This document shows positions 46,013 to 54,631 of a stretch of 64,000 bases of DNA, piece by piece (position 1 is the first letter of the stretch; each line of letters begins with the position of its first letter). The position numbers were made by a program, and so were the translations under genes. The stretch comes from Nocardia vulneris. Lineage in GTDB: Bacteria; Actinomycetota; Actinomycetes; Mycobacteriales; Mycobacteriaceae. A model generated the notes under the pieces. The model searched no databases. It was not told the DNA's origin and saw only the letters and a program-made list of their open reading frames with translations. The stretch lies in contig NZ_BDCI01000040.1 in assembly GCF_001613425.1 (NCBI RefSeq), positions 1 through 64,000 on the forward strand. The letters are read 5' to 3'.

Positions 46013-47524
46013 TCAGTACGCGCCCGCGCCGCGGGTGACCGCACCGATCGTGCGCGCGATGAGCAGCAGGTCGAGCACCATCGACCAGTTCTCCACGTAG
46101 GAAAGATCCAGTCGCACAGAGTCTTCGAGCGAGAGATCGGATCGTCCGCTGACCTGCCAGAGCCCGGTCACGCCGGGTTTGACGAGCAGCCTGCGCCGCA
46201 TCTCGCCGTCGTAACTGTCCACCTCGCGCTGCACCTGCGGACGCGGCCCGACCACGCTCATCTCGCCGCGCAGCACGTTGAAGAACTGCGGTAGCTCGTC
46301 CAGGCTGAACTTGCGCAGCACTTTGCCGATGGGGGTGATCCGCGGATCGTCCTTCATCTTGAAGAACACAGGGTTGCCGCCGTTGCGTGCGATGAGCGCG
46401 TCCACGGCGGTATCGGCTTCGACATACATGCTGCGGAACTTGATCATCTGGAAAGGCTTGCCGCCCCGCCCGATCCGCTCCGAGAGGTAGAACACCGGGC
46501 CCGGGCTGGTCAGCTTCACCGCGAGCGCTATCCCCAGCATCGTCGGCGCGATCGCGAGCAACACCGCGGCCGCGAACAGCACATCGAACACCGCCTTGCC
46601 GGTCGATTTCGCGCGATCGTATTGCGGTTTCGCGATGTGCAGCATCGGCACGCCCGCCACGAACCGGTTGGTCAGCCGGGTGCCGGCGATATCGACCACC
46701 CCGGGCGCGACGATCAGCTCCACCCCCAATGGGTCGAGTTCCCATGCCATCCGGCGTAATTCGATGGGACCCAGATGATCGGTCGCGGTGACCGCGACGG
46801 TGTCGGCCCCGCTGCGGCGGACCGCGTCGAGCACCGTGCGGTCGTCGCCGACGACCGAGAACAGATGGTCCGACGGACCGCGCAAATACTCGGTGATGCC
46901 GTTGAGTCCGTCCGGAATACACACGCCGACCACCCGGTACCCCGATGCCGGGTCGGCGGCGAAGGCATTGGCCATCGCCTGGGCCGCCTCCGCACATCCG
47001 ACCACGAGCACCGAGGTGCGGTATTCCCCGCGCCCGCGCAACTGGCGCGCGTGGATCCGCCACAGCAACCGGCTGAGCATGAGCCCGAACAAACCGAGCG
47101 GTAGTGCTATCGCCAAATACCCTCGGGCGAACTCGATCTGGAACACCAGCGACAAGATCGCCAGCACCCCGAACAACCGCAGCGTGGCGGCGACCAATCG
47201 GCGGTATTCCTCGCTGCCGCTGCCGACCACCTGCGGCGACCGGGTGTTCCCGACGGTCAGGAAGCCGGCCCAGGTGAGCGCGAGCGCGCCGGAGACCACG
47301 GTGTAGCCGATCTCGTACGGCAGATGCCAGGCCAGCGGCGGTGCCGCGGGCCCCCCGAAACGGATGATCTGCGCCAACGCCATCGCCGCCACGATCACCC
47401 CGAAATCCGTTGCGCTCAAGCGCCTTACATACTCAGTCTGCCAGCGTTCCCGATCAGAACGCGGCCCACCGTGCGGCGATCGACGGATCTCCAGATCGTC
47501 GTCGTCGGCGAGCTCGAAGCTCAT
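46013..47524 (-). CDS. polyprenyl-phosphate sugar-1-phosphate transferase (initiating transferase)
   Basis: 503 aa from ATG 47524, preceded by GGGGAGG. N-terminal hydrophobic segments (about 35-140) and a nucleotide-binding-like domain with LVVGCAEAAQAMANA near 150 lead to the catalytic PHPT domain: KAVFDVLFAAAVLLAIAPTM near 300, ERIGRGGKPFQMIKFRSM near 345, RKFSLDELPQFFNVLRGEMS and GPRPQ. It loads a sugar-1-phosphate on undecaprenyl or decaprenyl phosphate at the inner membrane, starting a repeat unit. It opens the glycan region, on the opposite strand. Confidence 0.93.
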   Translation of the reverse strand: MSFELADDDDLEIRRSPHGGPRSDRERWQTEYVRRLSATDFGVIVAAMALAQIIRFGGPAAPPLAWHLPYEIGYTVVSGALALTWAGFLTVGNTRSPQVVGSGSEEYRRLVAATLRLFGVLAILSLVFQIEFARGYLAIALPLGLFGLMLSRLLWRIHARQLRGRGEYRTSVLVVGCAEAAQAMANAFAADPASGYRVVGVCIPDGLNGITEYLRGPSDHLFSVVGDDRTVLDAVRRSGADTVAVTATDHLGPIELRRMAWELDPLGVELIVAPGVVDIAGTRLTNRFVAGVPMLHIAKPQYDRAKSTGKAVFDVLFAAAVLLAIAPTMLGIALAVKLTSPGPVFYLSERIGRGGKPFQMIKFRSMYVEADTAVDALIARNGGNPVFFKMKDDPRITPIGKVLRKFSLDELPQFFNVLRGEMSVVGPRPQVQREVDSYDGEMRRRLLVKPGVTGLWQVSGRSDLSLEDSVRLDLSYVENWSMVLDLLLIARTIGAVTRGAGAY

Positions 47525-48012
47525 GAACACGCACCTCCCCGTGGGAGAAAGAAGAAGCCCCCCGATCCGCGCTGACCGGTCCCCGCTGCACGATCCCGAC
47601 CGCCACGGGTGTCCCCTCATTCGGCCGTCAGATGCAGATTGTTACAGAACACAATCCGTTTCACATGTCGAATCAACAGGGCGGCAAAGTGTTCCACGGA
47701 GTAGCCAACAAAGGGGCGGTCGGTATTTCGCCCAGGTTTGTTTACGTCCGCCGGTAACCATGGGCGCAGGTCACGAACCCTCGCTACCCACAGGCGAATT
47801 CGTCCCATCCCGGTGAATCCACCAAACCCCCGGATTGCCACCCGGAAGCTGCCACCGAAAACCGGTTGAAAAGTACCGGAAATTACCTCGCGCCCAGTCG
47901 ATTTCACCAACGCCACGCGGGACTTTCGTTGTAACGTCTCACTGGATCGGGTCGACGTCAGGGGTGCGCCGACAATGTGCCGGTTATTCGACTCTTGGCA
48001 AAGGTGGGCTTC
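47525..48012. other. 488-base divergent intergenic region of the glycan locus
   Basis: No gene is accepted. It is more AT-rich than its surroundings (for example GTTTGTTTACG near 47737 and AAAAGTACCGGAAATTACC near 47868) and probably holds the divergent promoters of the two glycan transcripts. An open frame on the minus strand at 47617-47916 shows no recognisable domain. AACCGGTT near 47863 is a short palindrome. Confidence 0.55.
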
Positions 48013-49299
48013 GTGCTATGTCGTCTGTGTGACTCCGAGCGATTGACGAGCGTGCTCGATCTCGGAGCGACACCACCGTGTGAAAAGTTCCTCGCCGCAG
48101 CCGAACTCGATCTTCCGGAATCAACCTACCCGCTACACCTCCGGTTGTGTGCGGACTGCATGTTATTGCAGATTCCCGCGTTGATCACGCCCGAGGACAC
48201 CTTCACCGAGTACGCCTACTTCTCCTCGTTCTCCGACAGCTGGGTGCGCCACGCCCGGACCTTCGTCGGCGAGGCGATCGACCGGCTCGAACTGGGCGCC
48301 GATTCGTTCGTGGTCGAGGTCGCCAGCAACGACGGCTACCTGCTGCGGCATCTGGTCGCGGCCGGCGTGCCCTGCCTGGGCATCGAACCGTCGGTGAACG
48401 TCGGCGACGCCGCGCGCGCGGCCGGCGTGCCCACCGAAACCGCGTTCCTGGACGAAGCATCCGCGGCCCGGGTGCGCGCCGAACATCGGCCCGCCGATCT
48501 GGTGGTCGCCAACAACGTCTACGCCCATGTGCCCGATCTGCGCGGCTTCACCAGCGCGCTGCGGACCTTGCTGGCCGACGACGGATGGCTGTCCATCGAG
48601 GTGCACCACGCGCTGAACCTGTTGCGGCTCGGCCAATTCGACACCATCTACCACGAGCATTTCCAGTACTACACGCTGCATTCGGCGCAGCGCGCGCTCG
48701 CGACCGCGGGTCTGGCCGTGGTCGACGTGGAACTGCTGGCCTCCCACGGTGGTTCGCTACGGGTGTGGGCCCGGCCGGTCACCGTGGCCGCCGCGCCCAG
48801 CCGCCGCGTGGGCGAGGTCCTGCGCCTGGAACGGCATGCGGACCTGGATCGGGTCGAGGGCTACCGCCAACTCCGGCCGCGCACCGAGGCGGTCCGGCAC
48901 GACCTGCTGCGGTTTCTGCTCGACCAGCGTGCCGCGGGCAAGCGCGTGGTCGGCTACGGTGCGCCGGGCAAGGGCAACACCCTGCTCAACTACTGCGGTA
49001 TCCGCCCCGACCTGCTCGAGTACACCGTGGACCGAAACCCGTACAAACACGGGCGATTCACGCCGGGGACCCGGATCCCGATCCACCCGCCGGAGCGGAT
49101 CGAGCTGGATCACCCCGATGTCGTGCTCGTACTGCCGTGGAACCTCGAGGCCGAGATCACCGAGCAGCTGCGCCATATCGCTTCGTGGGGCGGTGAATTG
49201 GTGTACCCGCTACCCGCGCTGCACCGCGCCGACCTCACCGGTCACAACGACGTGCACAACACAGTGGATTCCGAAATGACAGGGAGGGGAGCACGATGA
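48013..49299 (+). CDS. sugar C-methyltransferase (TylC3/NovU family), intact
   Basis: 428 aa from GTG 48013, with AAGGTGGG upstream. Zinc-binding pairs C3/C6 and C46/C49 form the N-terminal domain. SAM-binding motif VVEVASNDGYLL lies near 102-113, followed by GIEPS. The catalytic segment TIYHEHFQYYTL near 211-222 keeps Tyr, Glu and His. The C-terminal GYGAPGKGNTLLNYCG near 315 is typical of NDP-sugar C-methyltransferases. It adds a methyl branch to a keto-sugar nucleotide. First gene of the five-gene operon; its stop overlaps the next start. Confidence 0.92.
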   Translation: MLCRLCDSERLTSVLDLGATPPCEKFLAAAELDLPESTYPLHLRLCADCMLLQIPALITPEDTFTEYAYFSSFSDSWVRHARTFVGEAIDRLELGADSFVVEVASNDGYLLRHLVAAGVPCLGIEPSVNVGDAARAAGVPTETAFLDEASAARVRAEHRPADLVVANNVYAHVPDLRGFTSALRTLLADDGWLSIEVHHALNLLRLGQFDTIYHEHFQYYTLHSAQRALATAGLAVVDVELLASHGGSLRVWARPVTVAAAPSRRVGEVLRLERHADLDRVEGYRQLRPRTEAVRHDLLRFLLDQRAAGKRVVGYGAPGKGNTLLNYCGIRPDLLEYTVDRNPYKHGRFTPGTRIPIHPPERIELDHPDVVLVLPWNLEAEITEQLRHIASWGGELVYPLPALHRADLTGHNDVHNTVDSEMTGRGAR

Positions 49300-50072
49300 A
49301 GGTTGTGCTGTTCTGCGGTGGCTACGGCATGCGGATGCGCGACGGCACCGACGACATGATTCCCAAACCGATGCAACTGGTCGGTCCGCGACCGTTGCTC
49401 TGGCACGTGATGCGCTATTACGCGCATTACGGTCACACCGAGTTCATCCTGTGCCTCGGCTACGGCGCCCAGCACATCAAGAATTTCTTCCTCACCTACC
49501 AGGAATCGGTGTCCAACGATTTCGTCATCCGGGACGGCCGGGTCGAAATGCTGAGCTCCGATATCAGCGACTGGCAGATCACCTTCGTCGACACCGGGCT
49601 GGAGTCGGCGATCGGCGAGCGGTTGCGCCGGGTGCGCGAGTATCTCGGCGACGACGAGCGCTTCCTGGCCAACTACGCCGACGTCCTCACCGACGCACCC
49701 CTGGACGAGATGGTCGCGAAGTTCACCGCCTCCGGCGCGGCCGCGTCGATGATGGTGGTGCCGCCGCAGTCCTCGTTCCACTGCGTCGACATGAAGCCCA
49801 CCGGAGAGGTCAAAGAGATCATGCCGGTGTCGCGAATGCCGTTGTGGGAGAACGGCGGCTACTTCGTGCTCAGCCAGGAGATCTTCGATCTGCTGCCGCC
49901 CGGCGGCGATCTGGTCGCCGACGCCTGCGCGACGCTGGCCGGACAGGGCCGGCTGTTCGGCTATCAGCATCTCGGCTTCTGGAAGCCCGCCGACACCTTC
50001 AAGGAGCGCGCTGAGCTCGATCAGGGCTATCGGTCCGGGTCCCGGCCGTGGATGGTGTGGGAGCGAGTGTGA
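49296..50072 (+). CDS. sugar-phosphate nucleotidyltransferase (RfbF-like)
   Basis: 258 aa. The nucleotide-binding motif VVLFCGGYGMRMRD at 3-16 (GGxGxR) and IPKPMQLVG near 22-30 are diagnostic. It resembles glucose-1-phosphate cytidylyltransferases (RfbF). It should activate a sugar-1-phosphate as CDP- or dNDP-sugar. ATGA overlap with the methyltransferase stop, and GTGA overlap with the PIG-L start. Confidence 0.9.
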   Translation: MKVVLFCGGYGMRMRDGTDDMIPKPMQLVGPRPLLWHVMRYYAHYGHTEFILCLGYGAQHIKNFFLTYQESVSNDFVIRDGRVEMLSSDISDWQITFVDTGLESAIGERLRRVREYLGDDERFLANYADVLTDAPLDEMVAKFTASGAAASMMVVPPQSSFHCVDMKPTGEVKEIMPVSRMPLWENGGYFVLSQEIFDLLPPGGDLVADACATLAGQGRLFGYQHLGFWKPADTFKERAELDQGYRSGSRPWMVWERV

Positions 50073-50719
50073 TCCGACTCAGTGTCGGTGTGGTGCGGGA
50101 GATCGCCGTACTCGGCGCGCACTGCGACGACATCGCCATCGGGCTGGGCGCGACGCTGCTGACGCTGGCGCGTGCCCATCCCGGGTTGCGGGTGCGTGCC
50201 CTGGTGCTCTCCGGCGGCGGCACCGAACGGGCCGCGGAGGAGCGGCGCGCGTTGGCGGCGTTCTGTCCGGGCGCGCAGCTGCGACTCACCGTGCTGGACG
50301 TGCCGGACGGTCGCGCGCCCGCGCACTGGGACCGAATAAAGACCGAACTCAACAGTTTTCGGGCCGAGTGCACCCCTGATCTGGTCTTCGCGCCGCACCG
50401 CGGCGACGCGCACCAGGATCATCGGCTACTGGCCGAACTGGTGCCGACCGAGTTCCGCGACCAGTTGGTGCTCGGCTACGAGATCCTCAAGTGGGAGAGC
50501 GACACTCCCGCCCCCGTCGTCTTCCATCGGCTCAGCGCCGAGCTGGCCGAGGAGAAGGCGATGCTGCTGCTGAAACACTATCCGTCCCAAGCACATCGGG
50601 ACTGGTTCGACCAACAGGCGTTCACCGGCCTCACCCGGCTGCGCGGCGTGCAGTGCCGGGCCGGACATGCCGAAGCGTTCCTGCTCGACAAGGCCGTCAT
50701 AGATTTCGGAGGTTCGTAG
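50069..50719 (+). CDS. PIG-L family deacetylase
   Basis: 216 aa from GTG 50069, overlapping the previous stop by four bases. The zinc site is AHCDDIAIGLG near 18-28, with Cys in place of the usual Pro in AHPDD, and HRGDAHQDH near 111-119 supplies the third ligand. It probably removes an acetyl group from an N-acetylated sugar nucleotide. Member of the five-gene sugar operon, which suggests an amino-sugar product. Confidence 0.88.
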   Translation: MIRLSVGVVREIAVLGAHCDDIAIGLGATLLTLARAHPGLRVRALVLSGGGTERAAEERRALAAFCPGAQLRLTVLDVPDGRAPAHWDRIKTELNSFRAECTPDLVFAPHRGDAHQDHRLLAELVPTEFRDQLVLGYEILKWESDTPAPVVFHRLSAELAEEKAMLLLKHYPSQAHRDWFDQQAFTGLTRLRGVQCRAGHAEAFLLDKAVIDFGGS

Positions 50720-50721
50720 CC

Positions 50722-51768
50722 ATGCGGGTGTTGCTCACCGGACACCAGGGATATCTCGGCACGGTCATGGTGCCGGTGCTGCGCGCCAACGGGCACGAGG
50801 TGATCGGGCTCGACGCGGGCTTCTTCGCCGACTGCGTACTCGGCGAGCTGCCCGGCGATCCGCCCGGCCTCGCGGTGGACCTGCGTGACGTGACCGTCGA
50901 GCAGCTGCGCGGGTTCGACGCGGTGATCCATCTCGCCGCGCTGTCCAACGATCCGCTCGGCGCGCTCGCGCCCGAGATCACCTACGCCGTCAACCATCAC
51001 GCCTCGGTCCGGCTGGCCCGGCTCGCCAAAGAGGCAGGGGTACACCGGTTTCTCTACGCCTCCACCTGCTCGGTATACGGTGCGGCGGGCGCGGATCTGG
51101 TCACCGAGGACGCGCCACTGCGCCCGATCACGCCGTACGCCCAGAGCAAGGTACGGGTCGAGGACGATGTGGCGGCACTGGCCGATTCCGGCTTCGCGCC
51201 GGTATTCCTGCGCAATGCCACGGCATTCGGCTTCTCCCCGCGGTTACGCGCCGACATCGTGCTGAACAACCTCGTCGGCTACGCCACCCTCACCGGTGAG
51301 GTGAAGGTGCTCTCCGACGGGACGCCGTGGCGGCCGCTGGTGCATGCCCGCGATATCGCGTGGGCCTTCGCCAACTGCCTCACCGCACCGCGGGACGCGA
51401 TCCACTGCCGCGCTTTCAATATCGGCACCGAGGCGAACAACCTCACCGTCGCCGATATCGCCAAGGCAGTCGTCGAGGCGGTGCCCGGCTCGCGGTTGAA
51501 CATCACCGGCGAGAGCGGCGCCGACCCACGCTCCTACCGCGTGGACTTCTCGGCGGCGCGCTCCGCGCTCGGTTTCCGCGCGCTCTGGACCGTGCAGGCG
51601 GGCGCGGACGAGCTGTTCCAGGAGTACACCGCCCGCGGGCTCACCTACGACGATTTCTTCCAGAAGTTCACCCGGCTGCCGCACCTGGAGCGGCTGCACC
51701 GGACCGGGGTGCTCGACGCGACGATGCGCCGGATACCCACCGGAACCACCCATGTCCCCGCAAGCTAG
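50722..51768 (+). CDS. NAD-dependent sugar epimerase/dehydratase (extended SDR)
   Basis: 348 aa from ATG 50722, with GGAGG 8 bases before it. TGHQGYLG at 6-13 is the NAD motif and ASTCSVYG near 113 with YAQSK near 140 the catalytic site. Other segments: HLAALSNDPLGAL near 73 and FNIGTEANNLTVADIAKAV near 233. It epimerises, dehydrates or reduces a sugar nucleotide in the same pathway. Its end overlaps the second methyltransferase gene by 17 bases. Confidence 0.9.
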   Translation: MRVLLTGHQGYLGTVMVPVLRANGHEVIGLDAGFFADCVLGELPGDPPGLAVDLRDVTVEQLRGFDAVIHLAALSNDPLGALAPEITYAVNHHASVRLARLAKEAGVHRFLYASTCSVYGAAGADLVTEDAPLRPITPYAQSKVRVEDDVAALADSGFAPVFLRNATAFGFSPRLRADIVLNNLVGYATLTGEVKVLSDGTPWRPLVHARDIAWAFANCLTAPRDAIHCRAFNIGTEANNLTVADIAKAVVEAVPGSRLNITGESGADPRSYRVDFSAARSALGFRALWTVQAGADELFQEYTARGLTYDDFFQKFTRLPHLERLHRTGVLDATMRRIPTGTTHVPAS

Positions 51769-52909
51769 CCAGGACACCCCGGCACAGCGTTGCGCACCCG
51801 TGGGCGCCGCGCGCGAGCATTCGTGCCGCGCCTGCCGCGGCAGCGCGCTCAGCACCGTGCTCGACCTCGGTACGGTGCCCGCGGCCGACTTCTTCCCGCC
51901 CGCGCACGCACCGGTCGGCCTGGCCGAGTCGGCGCATCCGCTGCGGATGCAGCTGTGCGCCCACTGTGGCCTGGCACAGCTCGCCGAGGACGACACCCGG
52001 ACCGAGGAGCCGCGCGGTATGGAGCCGGCGGCCTTGCGCGCACAGGCGGCCGATGCCGTCGGCAAGGTCGCGGCGGCCGGGCTGCTGCGCGGAAAGACGG
52101 TACGCGAGTTCGGCAGTCCGCACGGCGGCACCTGGCTGCCGTTGCTCACCGAACGTGGCTTCTCCCCCACCGAGACGGCCGCCGATGTGGTGCTCGACTG
52201 TTTCGGCGTCATGCACGAGCCGGACCAGCGTGCGGCCTTCGCCGCGCGTGCCGCGGCGACCGCGCCGGACGGTGTACTGCTCGTCCAATTCCACGCGCTG
52301 GCCACCATCGTGGCCGGCTCCCAGTGGAACGCGTTGCGGCACGGCCACTTCGCCTACTATTCGCTGGCCGCGTTGCGACGGCTGCTGCGCGCCGTGGGGA
52401 TGAGTCCGGTCACGGCGTGGCGGTTCGACCTCTACGGCGGGACGGTGCTGGTCGCCGCCCGGCACGGCAACCATCAGCCGGACCGCGTCGTACGGGAAAT
52501 ACTCACGCACGAACGAGAATTCACCGCGCCCACGGCGATCCGCGGGCTGCAAGACGCCGCCGACACGCACGCCGGCGCGCTGCGCCGCTGGCTCGAACGC
52601 CATGCCGCACAGGGTGATCGGGTCTACGCCTACGGCGCGGCGTCCCGGGCGGTCGCCGTGTTCAGCCTGGCCGGCGTGCATCGCGGGTTGATCGCCGGCG
52701 TCGCCGACGCCGCCGCGGCCAAACAGGGCAGGCGGATGCCGGGCACCGACGTGCCGATCATCTCGCCCGACGAACTCGTCGCCGCCCGGCCGGATCTCGT
52801 GTTGCTGACGTTGCCCGATCTACTACCCGAGGTCCGGGCCCGATATCCGGAACTCGACGGCTGCTGGATCGTCGACGACCCGGCCGAGCCCACCGCGGAA
52901 GGCGGCTGA
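51752..52909 (+). CDS. degenerate paralogue of the sugar C-methyltransferase
   Basis: 385 aa. It keeps the zinc pairs C25/C28 and C69/C72 and the C-terminal YAYGAASRAV segment, so it is a real family member. The SAM region is altered: VREFGSPHGGTWLP replaces the usual motif, and about 30 residues after it, which would bind SAM, are missing. In the catalytic segment RHGHFAYYSL near 195 the Tyr and Glu of YHEH are changed to Arg and Gly; the last His stays. It may be a structural partner, a carrier or a new enzyme. Last gene of the operon, coupled by overlap. Confidence 0.85.
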   Translation: MSPQASQDTPAQRCAPVGAAREHSCRACRGSALSTVLDLGTVPAADFFPPAHAPVGLAESAHPLRMQLCAHCGLAQLAEDDTRTEEPRGMEPAALRAQAADAVGKVAAAGLLRGKTVREFGSPHGGTWLPLLTERGFSPTETAADVVLDCFGVMHEPDQRAAFAARAAATAPDGVLLVQFHALATIVAGSQWNALRHGHFAYYSLAALRRLLRAVGMSPVTAWRFDLYGGTVLVAARHGNHQPDRVVREILTHEREFTAPTAIRGLQDAADTHAGALRRWLERHAAQGDRVYAYGAASRAVAVFSLAGVHRGLIAGVADAAAAKQGRRMPGTDVPIISPDELVAARPDLVLLTLPDLLPEVRARYPELDGCWIVDDPAEPTAEGG

Positions 52910-53102
52910 CATGCCTCGGATCCGCTGTCCGCCAACGGCTTTGTCACCTGTTTCCGCCACGCGCTTGATCTGACATGATTCGAATACCGAGCACCTGACC
53001 GCCCTGCTGACGGACGAGTTTCGTTGCTCCCGCGTGCCGGGGAGCGGGCCGCCGAGCGAACAACCACGCCCGGCCGGGTGCGTGCAGAAGGGGATGAACC
53101 AG

Positions 53103-53741
53103 ATGAGGGACTTCACGCAGCAGCGCGGCCGAGACCTGCGCATGCTCGCGATCACCACCGCCGTCGCTACCGGCCTGATCTTCGGCGCGGGCGCCGCGGG
53201 CGCGGTCGTCGACAGCACCAACCAGATCGTCGATCAGAAGGATCGGTCGATCGAGGCGATCCAGTCCGATACCCGGATCGATTTCGTGCCGCCGTTGGAC
53301 GGAAATCCGTTGACGCGCGAGTGGTTCCACAACGGTGAGGCGTCGTTCAAGGTCGCGGGCCCGCACGCGGAGGACTGGAACGGGCACATCACCATCGGCT
53401 ACCAGGTCGGCTATCCCGCGACGCTGAGCGGGCGACTGAAATTCGGCTACTCGACACCCGGACTCGGCGTCGACCTCGGCGGCGGTGACGGCGGCATCCT
53501 CAAGCTCGACGGGCTGATCCCCCGCGCGGGCGTGGAGATCGAGGTCGGTTTCGGTCCCGGCATCAAGACCGTGGAGTGCGCCGGTGGCGATATCTCCGGT
53601 ACCTCCGGCTTCATCCGGATGTCCGGGTTCCACGGCACCGTGACGGGCGTGATCGGGCCGACCACCATCCGCCCGTTCGTGCGCGTGGTCAGCGCCAGTG
53701 GCGACACCGTGATCACCTATGGGCGGATCTGGACCCTCTGA
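53103..53741 (+). CDS. MspA-type porin
   Basis: 212 aa from ATG 53103, which has GAAGGGG nine bases before it; ATG 53094 is also possible. A signal peptide (about 12-37, ending near AGAAGA) is followed by the mature porin: NPLTREWFHNGEASFKVAG, GYQVGYPATLSGRLKFGY, FHGTVTGVIG and RPFVRVVSASGDTVITYG. These match M. smegmatis MspA. It forms octameric outer-membrane (mycomembrane) channels for small hydrophilic solutes. The acidic constriction loop corresponds to DLGGGDGG. It lies inside the glycan locus as a separate gene. Confidence 0.93.
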   Translation: MRDFTQQRGRDLRMLAITTAVATGLIFGAGAAGAVVDSTNQIVDQKDRSIEAIQSDTRIDFVPPLDGNPLTREWFHNGEASFKVAGPHAEDWNGHITIGYQVGYPATLSGRLKFGYSTPGLGVDLGGGDGGILKLDGLIPRAGVEIEVGFGPGIKTVECAGGDISGTSGFIRMSGFHGTVTGVIGPTTIRPFVRVVSASGDTVITYGRIWTL

Positions 53742-53750
53742 GGTCCGGCC

Positions 53751-53780
53751 GGTGTGGCGCCCCGGCGCGAGCGCCACACC
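53751..53780. terminator. hairpin between the porin and GT2 genes
   Basis: GGTGTGGCGC (53751-53760) pairs with GCGCCACACC (53771-53780) around a ten-base loop. The two genes converge, so it may end both transcripts. Confidence 0.75.
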
Positions 53781-53788
53781 GCCGGTGG

Positions 53789-54628
53789 TCAGACCAGCAG
53801 GTCGGGGCGATTGCGGACCGTGGCCACCGTACGAACCCGCAAGCGGTACAACGCCGCTCGGGCCAGCCGGGTGTCACCCGCGAGCACGTCGCCGCGGCTC
53901 ACCAGGTTCGGGTAGTCGCCCGCGATACGGTGGTGGAACCGGAACATGTCGGTCAGCTTGCTCACCGTCGAGGTGCGGCTGCACAGGTTGAACGACGAAT
54001 TGCGCCAGGCGGCAAGTATTTCGGTCATCCCGAAGAAGACACCGAACGACGACACCCGCGCGAACAGGTCCACGTCCATCGGGAACACCAGATCCCCGCG
54101 CAGGCCGCCGACCAAATCGAAATGCTTGCGGTAGAACATCGCCGCGGCGGTCGGCCCGAAATCGGCGGGCCCGCGCCGCACGATGGCCCGCGCCAGCGCC
54201 CGCGCCGTCTGCCTGCCGAGCAGTCCCGGCAAGCCGAGTTCGGTCTCGAGCAGCGCGCCGTCCTCGTCGATCACCTCGAACCGGCTCGACGAGATCGCGA
54301 TGTCCGGGTCCGCGGACATCACCGCGAGCTGCGCGCTCAGCGCACCGGGGCGCAGCACGTCGTCGGCGCAGACCACCTTGACCAGATCGCCCCGGGACGC
54401 GCGGATCACCTTGTTCCAGTTGTCCCCGATCGGCAGCACGGCATCGTTGCGTAGCACCTGGATCCGCGGGTCCTCGAACGAGCGCGCGATCGCGCCGGTG
54501 TCGTCGGTGCTGGCGTTGTCCAGCACCACCAGCTCGAACTCCGCGTCCTGGTCGAGCACCGAACGCAGCGTCGTGGCGAGCGTGCGCGCGGAGTTGTACG
54601 CCGGAACACAGACCGACAGGCTGGCCAT
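53789..54628 (-). CDS. family 2 glycosyltransferase
   Basis: 279 aa. The GT2 fold has LSVCVPAYNSARTLATTLRS at 4-23, VVLDNASTDDT near 34 and VKVVCADDVLRPGAL near 83, with the DxD-type metal motif as ADD. It transfers a sugar from a nucleotide donor to a lipid-linked acceptor on the cytosolic face. It lies three bases from the pyruvyltransferase gene and probably is in the same transcript. Confidence 0.9.
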   Translation of the reverse strand: MASLSVCVPAYNSARTLATTLRSVLDQDAEFELVVLDNASTDDTGAIARSFEDPRIQVLRNDAVLPIGDNWNKVIRASRGDLVKVVCADDVLRPGALSAQLAVMSADPDIAISSSRFEVIDEDGALLETELGLPGLLGRQTARALARAIVRRGPADFGPTAAAMFYRKHFDLVGGLRGDLVFPMDVDLFARVSSFGVFFGMTEILAAWRNSSFNLCSRTSTVSKLTDMFRFHHRIAGDYPNLVSRGDVLAGDTRLARAALYRLRVRTVATVRNRPDLLV

Positions 54629-54631
54629 GAG

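Noticed and set aside
47617..47916. 99-codon minus-strand frame in the long gap
   Set aside because: No recognisable domain and no convincing ribosome-binding site; kept only as an open question in the gap entry.
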